64,000 nucleotides of DNA from Duganella sp. CF517 (GTDB lineage: Bacteria > Pseudomonadota > Gammaproteobacteria > Burkholderiales > Burkholderiaceae_D): NCBI RefSeq assembly GCF_900110275.1, contig NZ_FODC01000003.1:868001-932000 (forward strand), in the 5' to 3' direction. The notes below the pieces were generated by a model. It did no database searches and had not been told where the DNA came from. It worked only from the letters and a program-made list of their open reading frames with translations. The position numbers and the translations under genes are program-made. Below are positions 8,704-17,726 of the stretch, piece by piece. The first letter of the stretch is position 1. Each line of letters opens with the position of its first letter.

Positions 8704-9426
8704 TCAGGCCGACAGGTAGCCGCGCATCATGCGCACGGCGCTGTCGGCGAACATGTCGGGCGTGACGTTGGCGGCGCGGTACTTCCAGCGTTTGACGTAC
8801 CAGTCCTGGAAGGTGGCCATGATGTGGGCCGCGACCAGGTCCGCGCTTCCCGGCGGCCGGCCCGGTATCCGCGCGATGACATCGGCGAACAGCGACTGCA
8901 CATACAGCTCCGATGCCTTGGCGGTGTGCCGGTGCTGCGCCTGCAGGACCCGCGAATCCATGAAGACGAAATAGAACCAGGGCTGCAAAATCTCGGACAC
9001 GTAGATCGATGCGCGGATCAGCGCCTCGAGTTTATCGAGCGGCTCGACCAGGTCGTCGAACAGGCGCGGCATCTCGTGGGTGGCGTGGCGCACCACGTCC
9101 TCGATCATCTCGGCCAGTTGATCCTTGTTGCTGATGTAACCGTACAGGCCGCCCATCGACAGGCCGGTCTCGTGGCACAGGTCGCGCAAATTCATCGCGC
9201 GGAAGCCGACCTCGTTGGCCAGCTTGAAGGTGGCGTTGAAGATGCGTTCAAGGTTTTCCAGCGCCGGCTTGCGGCGCTTTACCGTGATGCGCTCGGCATT
9301 GCGGTCCAGCAGATACGACCAGATGTTGACGCCGTCGAGCGGCGTCATGCTCTGGAATTGTTCCAAGTCGAATTGTGCCCGCAAGATAGTCTCTGATGTG
9401 GTGTTATTAGTAACGTATCCTTTCAT
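8704..9426 (-). CDS. TetR/AcrR-family transcriptional regulator
   Basis: A 240-residue one-component regulator. The TetR DNA-binding domain lies at about residues 55-105 (ERIFNATFKLANEVGFRAMNLRDLCHE, then TGLSMGGLYGYISNKDQL), with the classical helix-turn-helix ending in LYGYISNKD. The C-terminal ligand domain is not diagnostic. The N-terminal extension of about 50 residues before the HTH is longer than usual. The ATG at 9426 is one base after the stop codon of a small ORF (9428-9598), suggesting translational coupling; longer in-frame starts up to 9492 overlap that ORF. Target genes are unknown. Confidence 0.82.
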   Translation of the reverse strand: MKGYVTNNTTSETILRAQFDLEQFQSMTPLDGVNIWSYLLDRNAERITVKRRKPALENLERIFNATFKLANEVGFRAMNLRDLCHETGLSMGGLYGYISNKDQLAEMIEDVVRHATHEMPRLFDDLVEPLDKLEALIRASIYVSEILQPWFYFVFMDSRVLQAQHRHTAKASELYVQSLFADVIARIPGRPPGSADLVAAHIMATFQDWYVKRWKYRAANVTPDMFADSAVRMMRGYLSA

Positions 9427-9427
9427 C

Positions 9428-9598
9428 TTAGCACAGGCCACCCGCCGTCCGAAGGCGGGGGCGCGCAGCACCGCCGCGCGACAGCGGTTCAATGGCCGAC
9501 ATCCGTTTCTCGATCACGGCGAGGCGTACTTCGACACGCCCATCATGGGCGCCACGGGGCGCGTTTTCAATCGGATTTTCTTCGTTGTTGGCTGGCAT
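9428..9598 (-). CDS. Small hypothetical protein upstream of the TetR gene
   Basis: A 56-codon ORF starting MPANNEENPIENAP and ending at a TAA one base before the TetR ATG. It has a strong SD (GAGGAG about 8 bases before the ATG), the best ribosome-binding site in this stretch. The N-terminal 37 residues are polar and charged; the C-terminal part is Gly/Arg/Ala-rich and looks like low-complexity read-through. I recognise no domain. It could be a real small protein or a leader ORF that couples translation to the regulator. Confidence 0.4.
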   Translation of the reverse strand: MPANNEENPIENAPRGAHDGRVEVRLAVIEKRMSAIEPLSRGGAARPRLRTAGGLC

Positions 9599-9670
9599 GA
9601 TCGCTCCTCGGAGATGGGCGGACCGACGAAGTTAACAGATGCTCTCCGCGCTTCGATTGAGGCGTATCAC

Positions 9671-9699
9671 AAAAAAAAAGCAGCCACGGGGGGCTGCTT
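9671..9699 (-). terminator. Rho-independent terminator of the diguanylate cyclase gene
   Basis: On the minus strand an 8-bp stem (AAGCAGCC/GGCTGCTT, loop of 6) is followed by a run of T (complement of the A tract at 9671-9679). It lies about 145 bp after the cyclase stop codon. Confidence 0.85.
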
Positions 9700-9841
9700 C
9701 ACTGTACCGCTACGCCACGAGGTGGCTTGCTTATTGTTCGAATCACACACAATATGCGGGCGAGTCGATTTCACGTCAACAGTTATCGCACAGAGTGTGG
9801 CGCGCCTGGAACAAACGCAACCGGCGCATCAGCGTGATAAC

Positions 9842-10975
9842 TTAACCGGCGGTCACGCGGTTGCGCCCGGCCCGCTTGGCTTCGTACAAGGCCGCGTCGC
9901 CGGCCGAGATCAAGCGGATCAGGTCGTAGCCGTGCTGGTCCGAGCAAGCCACGCCCAGGCTGGCGGTGAAGCGCACCGTCACATCGTCCATCGCCGCCAC
10001 GGTCAGCTCGATGCCGGCCCGCAAACGCTCGGCCAGCCGCAGCGCGTCGGCCAGGTCCAGATCGTCCAGCACCAGCACGAACTCCTCGCCGCCGAAGCGC
10101 GCCAGCACATCATGCGGGCGCAGCTCCATCCTCAGCAACGCCGACAAATGGCGCAACACCTCGTCGCCGACCAGATGGCCGTGGCTATCGTTGATCACCT
10201 TGAAGTGGTCGACATCGATCATCACCACCGCCAGGCTGCGTCCGCCGCGCTGGGCGCGCAGCAGCACCCGTTTACCCTGCAACTCCAGGCCGGCGCGGTT
10301 GAGCGTGCCGGTCAAGGTATCGAGCGTCGACAGCCGGCGCAGACGCTCGGCGTACCGCCGCATCACCATCACGATCAGCCCGAACGAGATACAGATTTGC
10401 GCCAACGGAATGACCAGGGCCGTCACGCCCATCAGCAGCGCGTTGGTCGGATCGGACAGGTCCGTATCGAGCCACATATGCATACCGCGCAGCAGCAGCG
10501 CGCAGCCGAGCGCGACAAATCCGGTCACACCGATGCAGTTGACCCGCCAGCCGCCATGCCGCGCGATGGCGGCGGCGCACCACAAGTTGAGCACGCCGAA
10601 ATAGAATCCGCTGAACACCAGGCGTGCGCCACGGCTGGGCTCGACCAGAGTGTAGTACAGCGGAACCAGCAGCGCGACGCCGGCGATCGCCGCGATCATC
10701 GGCCATGACAACGTGGCCGCGCTGTACACGCGCAAGCCGCGCAGCACCAGCGCCAGGCCGAAGGCGATGATGCCGTAACCGGCCACGCTGGTGAGCAACG
10801 GCGGCAACGTCTCGACCAGCGTCACCACCACGCCCGCCGACACGCAGACATTGCCCGCAGCCCACCAGCGCAGTTCGGGCGGGCTGTCCGCATAGTTCGC
10901 CGACGCCGCCACCAGCGCCGTGGTCAGCAGGGTCACGCACAAGTGAACCAGTAACAAGGTTTCGAGATGGAGCAC
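9842..10975 (-). CDS. Membrane-bound diguanylate cyclase (GGDEF)
   Basis: A 377-residue protein that makes cyclic di-GMP from two GTP. Six or seven hydrophobic segments fill residues 1-205 (a membrane sensor of unknown signal), and a complete GGDEF domain follows. The active-site loop is GGEEF at residues 295-299. The inhibitory I-site RPHD is at 286-289, the canonical five residues before it. LDTLTGTLNRAG and DVDHFKVINDSHGH are intact, so it should be active and product-inhibited. The start is a GTG at 10975 with no clear SD. It is monocistronic. The MSHA extension ATPase encoded at 59322-61028 is a possible c-di-GMP receptor. Confidence 0.92.
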   Translation of the reverse strand: MLHLETLLLVHLCVTLLTTALVAASANYADSPPELRWWAAGNVCVSAGVVVTLVETLPPLLTSVAGYGIIAFGLALVLRGLRVYSAATLSWPMIAAIAGVALLVPLYYTLVEPSRGARLVFSGFYFGVLNLWCAAAIARHGGWRVNCIGVTGFVALGCALLLRGMHMWLDTDLSDPTNALLMGVTALVIPLAQICISFGLIVMVMRRYAERLRRLSTLDTLTGTLNRAGLELQGKRVLLRAQRGGRSLAVVMIDVDHFKVINDSHGHLVGDEVLRHLSALLRMELRPHDVLARFGGEEFVLVLDDLDLADALRLAERLRAGIELTVAAMDDVTVRFTASLGVACSDQHGYDLIRLISAGDAALYEAKRAGRNRVTAG

Positions 10976-11135
10976 GCCGGATGTCCGCGATGAACGCGGT
11001 TAGTCAAAAACAGCGCAGTATAGAACCAATCGACAGTTGCTGCGATGAAATTTCCGATATGCCCGCCGTGGACGGCGTGAATCGGGTAGAGTGGCACTTC
11101 TAGCAACCCGGCACAGCAATCTTTCCACCGTCACC

Positions 11136-12080
11136 ATGGCTTACCCAATTGAACACAAACTGGTTATCGGCATCGCCTCCAGCGCGCTGTTCGACCTGAC
11201 CGAATCCCACCAGATCTATCTGGAAGGCGGCGCCGAGGAGTACCGCAAGTATCAGGAACAGCATATCGACGTGATACTGGGCAAGGGGGTGGCGTTTCCA
11301 TTCATCCGCCGCTTCCTCGGCATCAACAAACACTACGCGCAATCGTCGCCGGTCGAGGTCGTGCTGCTGTCGCGCAACTCCCCCGAGACCGGCCTGCGCG
11401 TGATGAATTCGATCGCCCACTACAAGCTCGACATCTCGCGCGCCTGCTTCGTCACCGGCAAGTCGCCGTACACCTACCTGCCCGCGTTCAACACCTCGCT
11501 TTTTCTCAGCGCCAACGAGGAAGACGTGCGCAACGCGCTCGAGGCCAATTATCCGGCCGGCCTGGTGCTGCCCTCGCGCACCGAGGACGACGATGACGAC
11601 AGCGAGTTGCGCGTGGCCTTCGACTTCGACGGCGTGATCGCCGACGACGAATCCGAAACCGTTTTCAAGCGCAACAACGACGTCGACGAATTCCACGCCC
11701 ACGAGCGCGAGCGGGTGGCCATCCCGCACCAGCCGGGGCCGCTGGCCGACCTGTTCCAGAAGCTGTCGCTGATGCAGCGGCTGGAGGAGCGCGCGCAACG
11801 GCGCGATCCGGGCTACAAAAAGATCCTGCGCATCGCCATCATCACGGCGCGCAGCGCGCCGTCGCACGAACGGGTCGTCACCACGCTGAAAAGCTGGGGC
11901 GTGTCCGCCAACGAGACGTTCTTCCTCGGCGGCATGGAGAAATCGCGGGTGCTGGCCATTTTCAAGCCGCATATCTTCTTCGACGACCAGCTTAGTCATC
12001 TGAAGTCGGTCGGCGGTAACATCCCGATGGTGCACGTGCCGTTCGGCGTGGCCAACCGGCCGCCCAAGCTGGCCATCTGA
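11136..12080 (+). CDS. 5'-nucleotidase (PF06189-like)
   Basis: A 314-residue cytosolic nucleotidase that dephosphorylates nucleoside 5'-monophosphates. It resembles the 5'-nucleotidase family related to animal cN-I: LVIGIASSALFDL at the start, VLLSRNSPETGLR, FVTGKSPYTYL and a HAD-like FDFDGVIADDESE near residue 165, with FFDDQ near 285. I chose the ATG at 11136 (MAYPIEHKL), where family conservation begins; a GTG 45 bp upstream would add a non-conserved stretch. The acidic run EDDDDD at about residues 155-160 is a linker. Neighbours do not specify a pathway. Confidence 0.85.
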   Translation: MAYPIEHKLVIGIASSALFDLTESHQIYLEGGAEEYRKYQEQHIDVILGKGVAFPFIRRFLGINKHYAQSSPVEVVLLSRNSPETGLRVMNSIAHYKLDISRACFVTGKSPYTYLPAFNTSLFLSANEEDVRNALEANYPAGLVLPSRTEDDDDDSELRVAFDFDGVIADDESETVFKRNNDVDEFHAHERERVAIPHQPGPLADLFQKLSLMQRLEERAQRRDPGYKKILRIAIITARSAPSHERVVTTLKSWGVSANETFFLGGMEKSRVLAIFKPHIFFDDQLSHLKSVGGNIPMVHVPFGVANRPPKLAI

Positions 12081-12132
12081 GCGGGCGTCCGACACCGCGT
12101 CAGGCCGGAGCACGGCGCTGTCGGGCATCGTC

Positions 12133-12138
12133 TATAAT
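12133..12138 (+). promoter_or_regulatory. Candidate -10 element for mfd
   Basis: TATAAT 81 bp upstream of the mfd GTG. No clear -35 partner at 16-18 bp, so this rests on the hexamer and its intergenic position. Confidence 0.3.
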
Positions 12139-12219
12139 GTCGGCACCGGCGTTGCCATCGCGACGCCGCCTGACCGTTGACTAACCACCCGTAACCGTTA
12201 AATCTGCGTCGTCCCTATT

Positions 12220-15200
12220 GTGCCCTTAGTCTTAGCCAAATCGATTCCCAAACCAGGTAACCGCTTCGCCCTGCCCACTTTGCACGGCTCGTCGGATGCC
12301 TACGCGCTCGCGCTCACCGCGCTCGAACTGAAGTCGCAGGGCCAGATGCTGGCCGTGATCGTCGCCAACGCCAGCGACGCCCAGCGCCTGCTCGACGAGA
12401 TTCCATGGTTCGGCGGCGACAAGCTGCGCTGCCACCTGCTGCCGGATTGGGAAACGCTGCCCTACGATGCCTTCTCGCCGCACCAGGACCTGGTATCCGA
12501 GCGCCTGGCCACGCTGCACGAAATCTCCAGCGGCCAGTGCGACGTGATGCTGGTGCCGGCCACCACGGCGCTGGTGCGCATGGCGCCGCCGTCGTTTTTG
12601 GCCGGGTACACCTTCTTCTTCAAAAAAGGCGAGTCGCTTGACGAGGCGCGCCTGAAGGCGCAACTGACCCTGGCCGGCTATACGCACGTGACGCAGGTGA
12701 TGTCGCCCGGCGAATACTCGGTGCGCGGCGGCCTGATCGACCTGTTCCCGATGGGCTCCGCGCTGCCCTACCGGCTCGACCTGTTCGGCGACACCATCGA
12801 AACCATCCGCACCTTCGACGCCGACACCCAACGCTCGCTGTACCCGGTCAACGAGGTGCGCCTGCTGCCGGGCCGCGAATTCCCGATGGACGAGGCGGCG
12901 CGCACCACCTTCCGCAGCCGCTGGCGCGAACAGTTCGAAGGCGATCCTTCGCGCTCGGTGGTCTACAAGGACATCTCCAGCGGCATCGCGTCGGCCGGTA
13001 TCGAATACTATCTGCCGCTGTTTTTCGAAGACACGGCCACCCTGTTCGACTACCTGCCGCAAGGCGCCGCGCTGGCACTGGTGGGCGACATCGACGCCGC
13101 CATCAAACGCTTCTGGACCGACACCGGCTCGCGCTACCGCTTCCTGAAGGCCGACCGAGAACGTCCGATCCTGCCGCCGGAAGCGCTGTTCCTGTCGGAC
13201 GAGCAGTTCTTCACGTTGGCCAAGCCGTATGCCCGGCTGGCGATCTCCAAGGATGCCAAGGATGATAGCCTCGGCGCCTCCGAGCTGTCGGCGCCGGTGC
13301 CCAACATCGCCGTCAACCGCCACAGTGAAGACCCGCTGACCAACCTGCGCGCCTACCTGCTGCAGGCGGGCCGCCGCGTGATGATCTGCGCCGAATCGAA
13401 CGGCCGCCGCGAAACGCTGCAGCAGTACTTCGCCGAATACGACCTGACACTGACGCCGGTCGAAGGCTTCGAAGGCTTCGCCACCTCCAACGCCAAACTG
13501 GCCCTGGGCGTGGCGCCGCTGCACGCCGGCTTCGAGCTGTCGACGCCGAACGAGAACCTGATCTTCATCACCGAGACCGAGCTGTATGCGGGCTCGGGCC
13601 GCCGCGTCGGCAAGAAGAAGCAGGAAGCCGTCACCCAGGTCGAGTCGATGGTGCGCGACCTGTCGGAGCTGAAAATCGGCGATCCGGTGGTCCACATCAA
13701 CCACGGCATCGGGCGCTACATGGGCCTGACCAGCATGGACCTGGGCGAAGGCGAAACCGAGTTCCTGCACCTGGAGTACGCCAAGGACACCAAGCTGTAT
13801 GTGCCGGTGTCGCAGTTGCACGTGATCTCGCGTTATTCCGGCGCCTCGCCGGAGGATGCGCCGCTGCATTCGCTCGGTTCGGGCCAGTGGGAAAAGGCCA
13901 AGCGCAAGGCCGCCGAGCAGGTGCGCGACACCGCCGCCGAGCTCTTGAACCTGTACGCCCGCCGCGCGCTGCGCCAAGGCCACGCGTTCGAATATTCGGC
14001 GCACGACTACGAGCGCTTCGCCGACAGCTTCGGCTTCGACGAAACGCCGGACCAGCAGGAAGCGATCAACAACGTCATCAAGGATATGACGTCGGGCAAG
14101 CCGATGGACCGGCTGGTGTGCGGCGACGTCGGCTTCGGCAAGACCGAGGTGGCGCTGCGCGCGGCTTTCATCGCCGTCATGGGCGGCCGCCAGGTCGCCA
14201 TCCTGGCGCCGACCACCTTGCTGGCCGAGCAGCATGCGCAAACCTTCGCCGACCGCTTCGCCGACTGGCCGGTGCGCATCGCCGAAATGTCGCGCTTCCG
14301 CACCGGCAAGGAGATCACGCAGGCGATCAAGGGCATGGCCGACGGCACGCTGGACATCGTCATCGGCACCCACAAGCTGCTGTCGGACGACGTCAAGTTC
14401 ACCCGCCTCGGCCTGGTCATCATCGACGAGGAGCACCGCTTCGGCGTGCGCCAGAAGGAGGCGCTCAAGTCCTTGCGCGCCGAGGTCGACGTGCTGACCT
14501 TGACCGCCACGCCGATTCCGCGCACCTTGGGCATGGCGCTCGAAGGCCTGCGCGACTTCTCGGTGATCGCCACAGCGCCGCAAAAGCGGCTGGCGATCAA
14601 GACCTTCGTGCGCAGCGAGGGCGAATCGATCATCCGCGAAGCCTGCCTGCGCGAACTGAAACGCGGCGGGCAGGTGTATTTCCTGCACAACGAAGTCGAG
14701 ACCATCCAGAACCGCATGGCGATGCTCACCGAGCTGTTGCCGGAGGCGCGCATCGCCGTCGCCCACGGCCAGATGCACGAGCGCGACCTGGAAAAGGTCA
14801 TGCGCGACTTCGTGGCGCAGCGCTTCAACATCCTGCTGTGCACCACGATTATCGAAACCGGCATCGACGTCCCGACCGCGAACACCATCATCATGCACCG
14901 CGCCGACAAATTCGGCCTGGCGCAGCTGCACCAGCTGCGCGGGCGCGTCGGCCGCTCGCACCACCAGGCCTACGCCTATTTGCTGGTGACGGACGTGCAG
15001 TCGCTGACCAAACAGGCGCAGCGCCGCCTCGACGCCATCCAGCAGATGGAAGAACTGGGCAGCGGCTTCTATCTTGCGATGCACGACCTGGAAATCCGCG
15101 GTGCCGGCGAAGTGCTCGGCGACAGCCAATCCGGCGAGATGACCGAAATCGGCTTCCAGCTGTATTCGGACATGCTCAACGAGGCGGTGCGCTCGCTCAA

Positions 15201-15672
15201 GGCGGGCAAGGAGCCCGACCTGGCCGCGCCGCTGGCCACCACCACCGAGATCAACCTGCACGTGCCGGCGCTGCTGCCGGCCGACTTCTGCGGCGATGTG
15301 CACGAACGCTTATCCATTTATAAACGCATGGCCAACTGCACGGTCCAGGACAAGATCGACGACATGCAGGAAGAGATGATCGACCGCTTCGGCAAGCTGC
15401 CGGACGCCGTCAAGGCGCTGATCGAAACCCACCGCCTGCGCATCGCCGCCAAAACGGTAGGCATCATCAAAATCGACGCGCATGGCGAGGCGGCCACCTT
15501 GCAGTTCATGGCCAAACCGCCGATCGATCCGATGCGCATCATCGAGCTGATACAAAAAAACCGCCAGATCAAGCTCAATGGCCAGGACAAACTCAAGATC
15601 ACCGCCAACATGCCGGATCTTGCCGCGCGCGTCGCGCAGATCAAAGGTGCGATCAAACAGTTGACCGTTTGA
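12220..15672 (+). CDS. mfd: Transcription-repair coupling factor Mfd
   Basis: A 1150-residue SF2 translocase that removes stalled RNA polymerase from damaged DNA and recruits UvrA. N-terminal UvrB-homology modules cover residues about 1-340. The RNA polymerase-interacting CarD-like domain begins near 485 (VVHINHGIGRYMGL). The helicase motifs include GDVGFGKTE with Lys641 and DEEHRFG at 736-742, then TATPIPRTL, HGQM and the RGRVGRS motif. The C-terminal UvrA-masking domain is complete. Length is normal. The start is a GTG (MPLVLAKS) without a strong SD. Confidence 0.97.
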   Translation: MPLVLAKSIPKPGNRFALPTLHGSSDAYALALTALELKSQGQMLAVIVANASDAQRLLDEIPWFGGDKLRCHLLPDWETLPYDAFSPHQDLVSERLATLHEISSGQCDVMLVPATTALVRMAPPSFLAGYTFFFKKGESLDEARLKAQLTLAGYTHVTQVMSPGEYSVRGGLIDLFPMGSALPYRLDLFGDTIETIRTFDADTQRSLYPVNEVRLLPGREFPMDEAARTTFRSRWREQFEGDPSRSVVYKDISSGIASAGIEYYLPLFFEDTATLFDYLPQGAALALVGDIDAAIKRFWTDTGSRYRFLKADRERPILPPEALFLSDEQFFTLAKPYARLAISKDAKDDSLGASELSAPVPNIAVNRHSEDPLTNLRAYLLQAGRRVMICAESNGRRETLQQYFAEYDLTLTPVEGFEGFATSNAKLALGVAPLHAGFELSTPNENLIFITETELYAGSGRRVGKKKQEAVTQVESMVRDLSELKIGDPVVHINHGIGRYMGLTSMDLGEGETEFLHLEYAKDTKLYVPVSQLHVISRYSGASPEDAPLHSLGSGQWEKAKRKAAEQVRDTAAELLNLYARRALRQGHAFEYSAHDYERFADSFGFDETPDQQEAINNVIKDMTSGKPMDRLVCGDVGFGKTEVALRAAFIAVMGGRQVAILAPTTLLAEQHAQTFADRFADWPVRIAEMSRFRTGKEITQAIKGMADGTLDIVIGTHKLLSDDVKFTRLGLVIIDEEHRFGVRQKEALKSLRAEVDVLTLTATPIPRTLGMALEGLRDFSVIATAPQKRLAIKTFVRSEGESIIREACLRELKRGGQVYFLHNEVETIQNRMAMLTELLPEARIAVAHGQMHERDLEKVMRDFVAQRFNILLCTTIIETGIDVPTANTIIMHRADKFGLAQLHQLRGRVGRSHHQAYAYLLVTDVQSLTKQAQRRLDAIQQMEELGSGFYLAMHDLEIRGAGEVLGDSQSGEMTEIGFQLYSDMLNEAVRSLKAGKEPDLAAPLATTTEINLHVPALLPADFCGDVHERLSIYKRMANCTVQDKIDDMQEEMIDRFGKLPDAVKALIETHRLRIAAKTVGIIKIDAHGEAATLQFMAKPPIDPMRIIELIQKNRQIKLNGQDKLKITANMPDLAARVAQIKGAIKQLTV

Positions 15673-15740
15673 GGCTGGCGTCGTACCTTGATGCAATAGC
15701 CTAAACAACGCTAAATTTTATGAAAAACGCAAAAGATACT

Positions 15741-16583
15741 ATGAACCTGGTTTTGCAGGGGCTTGACGATTGTAAGGCCCGGCTCGAACGCATCGCCGCC
15801 CTCACCGCGCCGAAAACCATCACCTGGATCAACGAGCGCGCGCTGCGCTGCGAGGGCATCACCTTCTCGCCGGCGCTGCGCCAGACCATCGAGGTGGCCG
15901 CCCAGGCGGCGCAACTCGACGCCACGTACTCGATCGGCATGCACAAGATGAGCGAATTCAGGCTCGTCGCCATGGACATGGATTCGACCTTGATCACCAT
16001 CGAGTGCATCGACGAAATCGCCGACATGCAGGGTTTGAAGCCGCAAGTGTCCGAGATCACCGAGGCGGCCATGCGCGGCGAACTCGATTTCGCCGAAAGC
16101 CTCAAGCGCCGCGTGGCGCTGCTCGAAGGACTGGAGGCGTCGGCGCTGGAGCGCGTCTACGACGAGCGCCTGCGGTTGTCGCCGGGCGCGGAGACCATGC
16201 TGGCGGCGGTGCGCCAGGCCGGCCTGAAGACGCTGCTGGTGTCGGGCGGCTTCACCTTCTTCACCGAACGCCTGAAAACGCGCCTGCAGCTGGACTACAC
16301 CCACGCCAACGAACTGGAAGTGGTCGACGGCCGGCTGACGGGCAAGGTAGTCGGCATCATCGTCGACGCCGAGGAAAAGAAGCGCACCGTGGAACGCGTG
16401 TGCACGGAACTGGGCATCGCCCCGTCGCAGGCGATCGTCATGGGCGACGGCGCCAACGACCTGAAAATGATGGGCATCTCGGGCATGTCGGTGGCGTTCC
16501 GCGCCAAGCCCGTGGTGCGCGAACAGGCCAATGTGGCATTGAATTTCGTCGGGTTGGACGGCATCCTGCCGCTGCTGACCTGA
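15741..16583 (+). CDS. serB: Phosphoserine phosphatase SerB
   Basis: A 280-residue HAD-superfamily enzyme for the last step of serine synthesis, O-phosphoserine to serine. HAD motif I is MDMDSTLI at about residues 78-85 (nucleophile and acid/base Asp79/Asp81), motif II is LLVSGGFTFF and motif III/IV is VMGDGANDLKMM. ECIDEIAD, typical of SerB, follows motif I. An N-terminal ACT-like segment precedes the catalytic domain. I prefer the ATG at 15741 (MNLVLQG), where similarity to other betaproteobacterial SerB begins; another ATG at 15720 adds seven residues. It ends 26 bp from the convergent GNAT gene. Confidence 0.94.
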   Translation: MNLVLQGLDDCKARLERIAALTAPKTITWINERALRCEGITFSPALRQTIEVAAQAAQLDATYSIGMHKMSEFRLVAMDMDSTLITIECIDEIADMQGLKPQVSEITEAAMRGELDFAESLKRRVALLEGLEASALERVYDERLRLSPGAETMLAAVRQAGLKTLLVSGGFTFFTERLKTRLQLDYTHANELEVVDGRLTGKVVGIIVDAEEKKRTVERVCTELGIAPSQAIVMGDGANDLKMMGISGMSVAFRAKPVVREQANVALNFVGLDGILPLLT

Positions 16584-16609
16584 TGTTGGTACCGGGTCGG
16601 CGGCGTCGT

Positions 16610-17167
16610 TCAGGCCACCCCGGTCGCCGCGCCGACCACCGGTAGCAGCGAATACATCGCCGCCGGCACCGCCACGCCGCGGATGACCAGGCGATTGCGC
16701 AGGATGCCTTCGAAGCGAGCCCCGGCGCTCTCGGCGACCTTGCGGCTGCGCGTATTCTGCTCGGCCGCCACGATTTCGAGCCGCGTCAGGCCCAGTTTCC
16801 CGAACCCGTAGGCGGCCATCAGGCGCGCCGCGCGCGGCGCGATCCGCTCGCCCTGGCGCGATTGCCGCACCCAGAAACCCAGGTTGGCAAAGTCATGTTC
16901 ACGATTGATATGGTTGATGCCGATGCCGCCAAGGTAGTCGCCGCCGGCGGCGTCGAAGATCCCCACGCTGAAGGCGCTGCCCTCGGCGCGATCGGCGGCG
17001 CAGGTTTGCACCCAGTGCTCGGCGTCGCCCTGTGTGAAGGCGGCGTCGCACCACGGCAGCCAGACGCCCACCGTCGCTACCGATTCCAGCGCGGCCCGCG
17101 TCAACGCCGGCGCGTCCGCCATCAGCAGCGGACGTAGACAAAGGCGGTCGCCGGTCAGGATCGCCAT
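16610..17167 (-). CDS. GNAT-family N-acetyltransferase (RimJ/RimL type)
   Basis: A 185-residue acetyl-CoA-dependent acetyltransferase. The fold is typical of the RimJ/RimL branch: LRPLLMADAPALTRA at the start, YLGGIGINHI, NLGFWVRQSRQGERIAPRAARLM (acetyl-CoA loop) and LEIVAAEQNTRSRKVAESAGARFEG near the end. The substrate is unknown; ribosomal protein N-termini or small amines are possible. Its ATG is one base after the stop of the protein-tyrosine-phosphatase gene, so the two form a coupled pair. Confidence 0.85.
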   Translation of the reverse strand: MAILTGDRLCLRPLLMADAPALTRAALESVATVGVWLPWCDAAFTQGDAEHWVQTCAADRAEGSAFSVGIFDAAGGDYLGGIGINHINREHDFANLGFWVRQSRQGERIAPRAARLMAAYGFGKLGLTRLEIVAAEQNTRSRKVAESAGARFEGILRNRLVIRGVAVPAAMYSLLPVVGAATGVA

Positions 17168-17168
17168 G

Positions 17169-17645
17169 CTACTTCGCCCGCAGCGATGCGATCAGGCCGT
17201 CCGAGGCGTCCTCGATATAGTCGAGCACCAGATCGAAACCGCGGCCGCCGCCATAATACGGATCGGGAACCACGTCCGACCCGCTGCGGCTGGCGTGCGC
17301 CATGAACAGCCCGAGTTTATGCCGGTGCCGCGGCGGACAGGCCGCCTCCAGCAGGCGTAGATTGTCGTGGTCCATCGCCAGCACGTGGTCGAAGGCTTCG
17401 AAATCGGCCGCCGCCACTTTGCGCGAACGCTGGGCCGACAGGTCGTAGCCGCGCTTGGCGGCGAACTCCATCGAGCGCGTGTCGGGCGGCTCGCCGACGT
17501 GGTAGCCGTGGGTGCCGGCCGAGTCGATGACGAAAAGCCCGCCCAGGCCGGCGGCCTCCACGCGGTGACGGAACACGCCCTCCGCCGTCGGCGAGCGGCA
17601 GATATTGCCCATACAAACAAACAACACCGAAACAGCTTTGCCCAT
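17169..17645 (-). CDS. Low-molecular-weight protein-tyrosine phosphatase
   Basis: A 158-residue cytosolic phosphatase that hydrolyses phosphotyrosine. The P-loop CMGNICRS places the nucleophile Cys11 and Arg17 at the N-terminus, and the general-acid loop is DPYYGG. The start at 17645 (MGKAVSVLF) keeps the P-loop at its usual distance from the N-terminus. The stop is one base from the following GNAT start, so they are probably one operon. No polysaccharide-export kinase is adjacent, so it is more likely a housekeeping LMW-PTP than a Wzb-type partner. Confidence 0.93.
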   Translation of the reverse strand: MGKAVSVLFVCMGNICRSPTAEGVFRHRVEAAGLGGLFVIDSAGTHGYHVGEPPDTRSMEFAAKRGYDLSAQRSRKVAAADFEAFDHVLAMDHDNLRLLEAACPPRHRHKLGLFMAHASRSGSDVVPDPYYGGGRGFDLVLDYIEDASDGLIASLRAK

Positions 17646-17711
17646 GGCGACATTCAAAAAAATGACAGAAGCGGCTACTTTACGCCAGTCGCCAGAGGAA
17701 CGCCATCGCAT

Positions 17712-17720
17712 TGCTATAAT
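17712..17720 (+). promoter_or_regulatory. Extended -10 promoter giving a near-leaderless AraC-family mRNA
   Basis: TGCTATAAT is a full extended -10 (TGn plus TATAAT). It ends 6 bp before the ATG at 17727, so transcription should begin at or within a base or two of the start codon. Confidence 0.6.
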
Positions 17721-17726
17721 TAGCAT

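Noticed and set aside
9735..9760. GTTCGAATC resembling a tRNA T-loop
   Set aside because: The flanking bases do not form a T-stem, and no acceptor stem or anticodon arm can be built around it.
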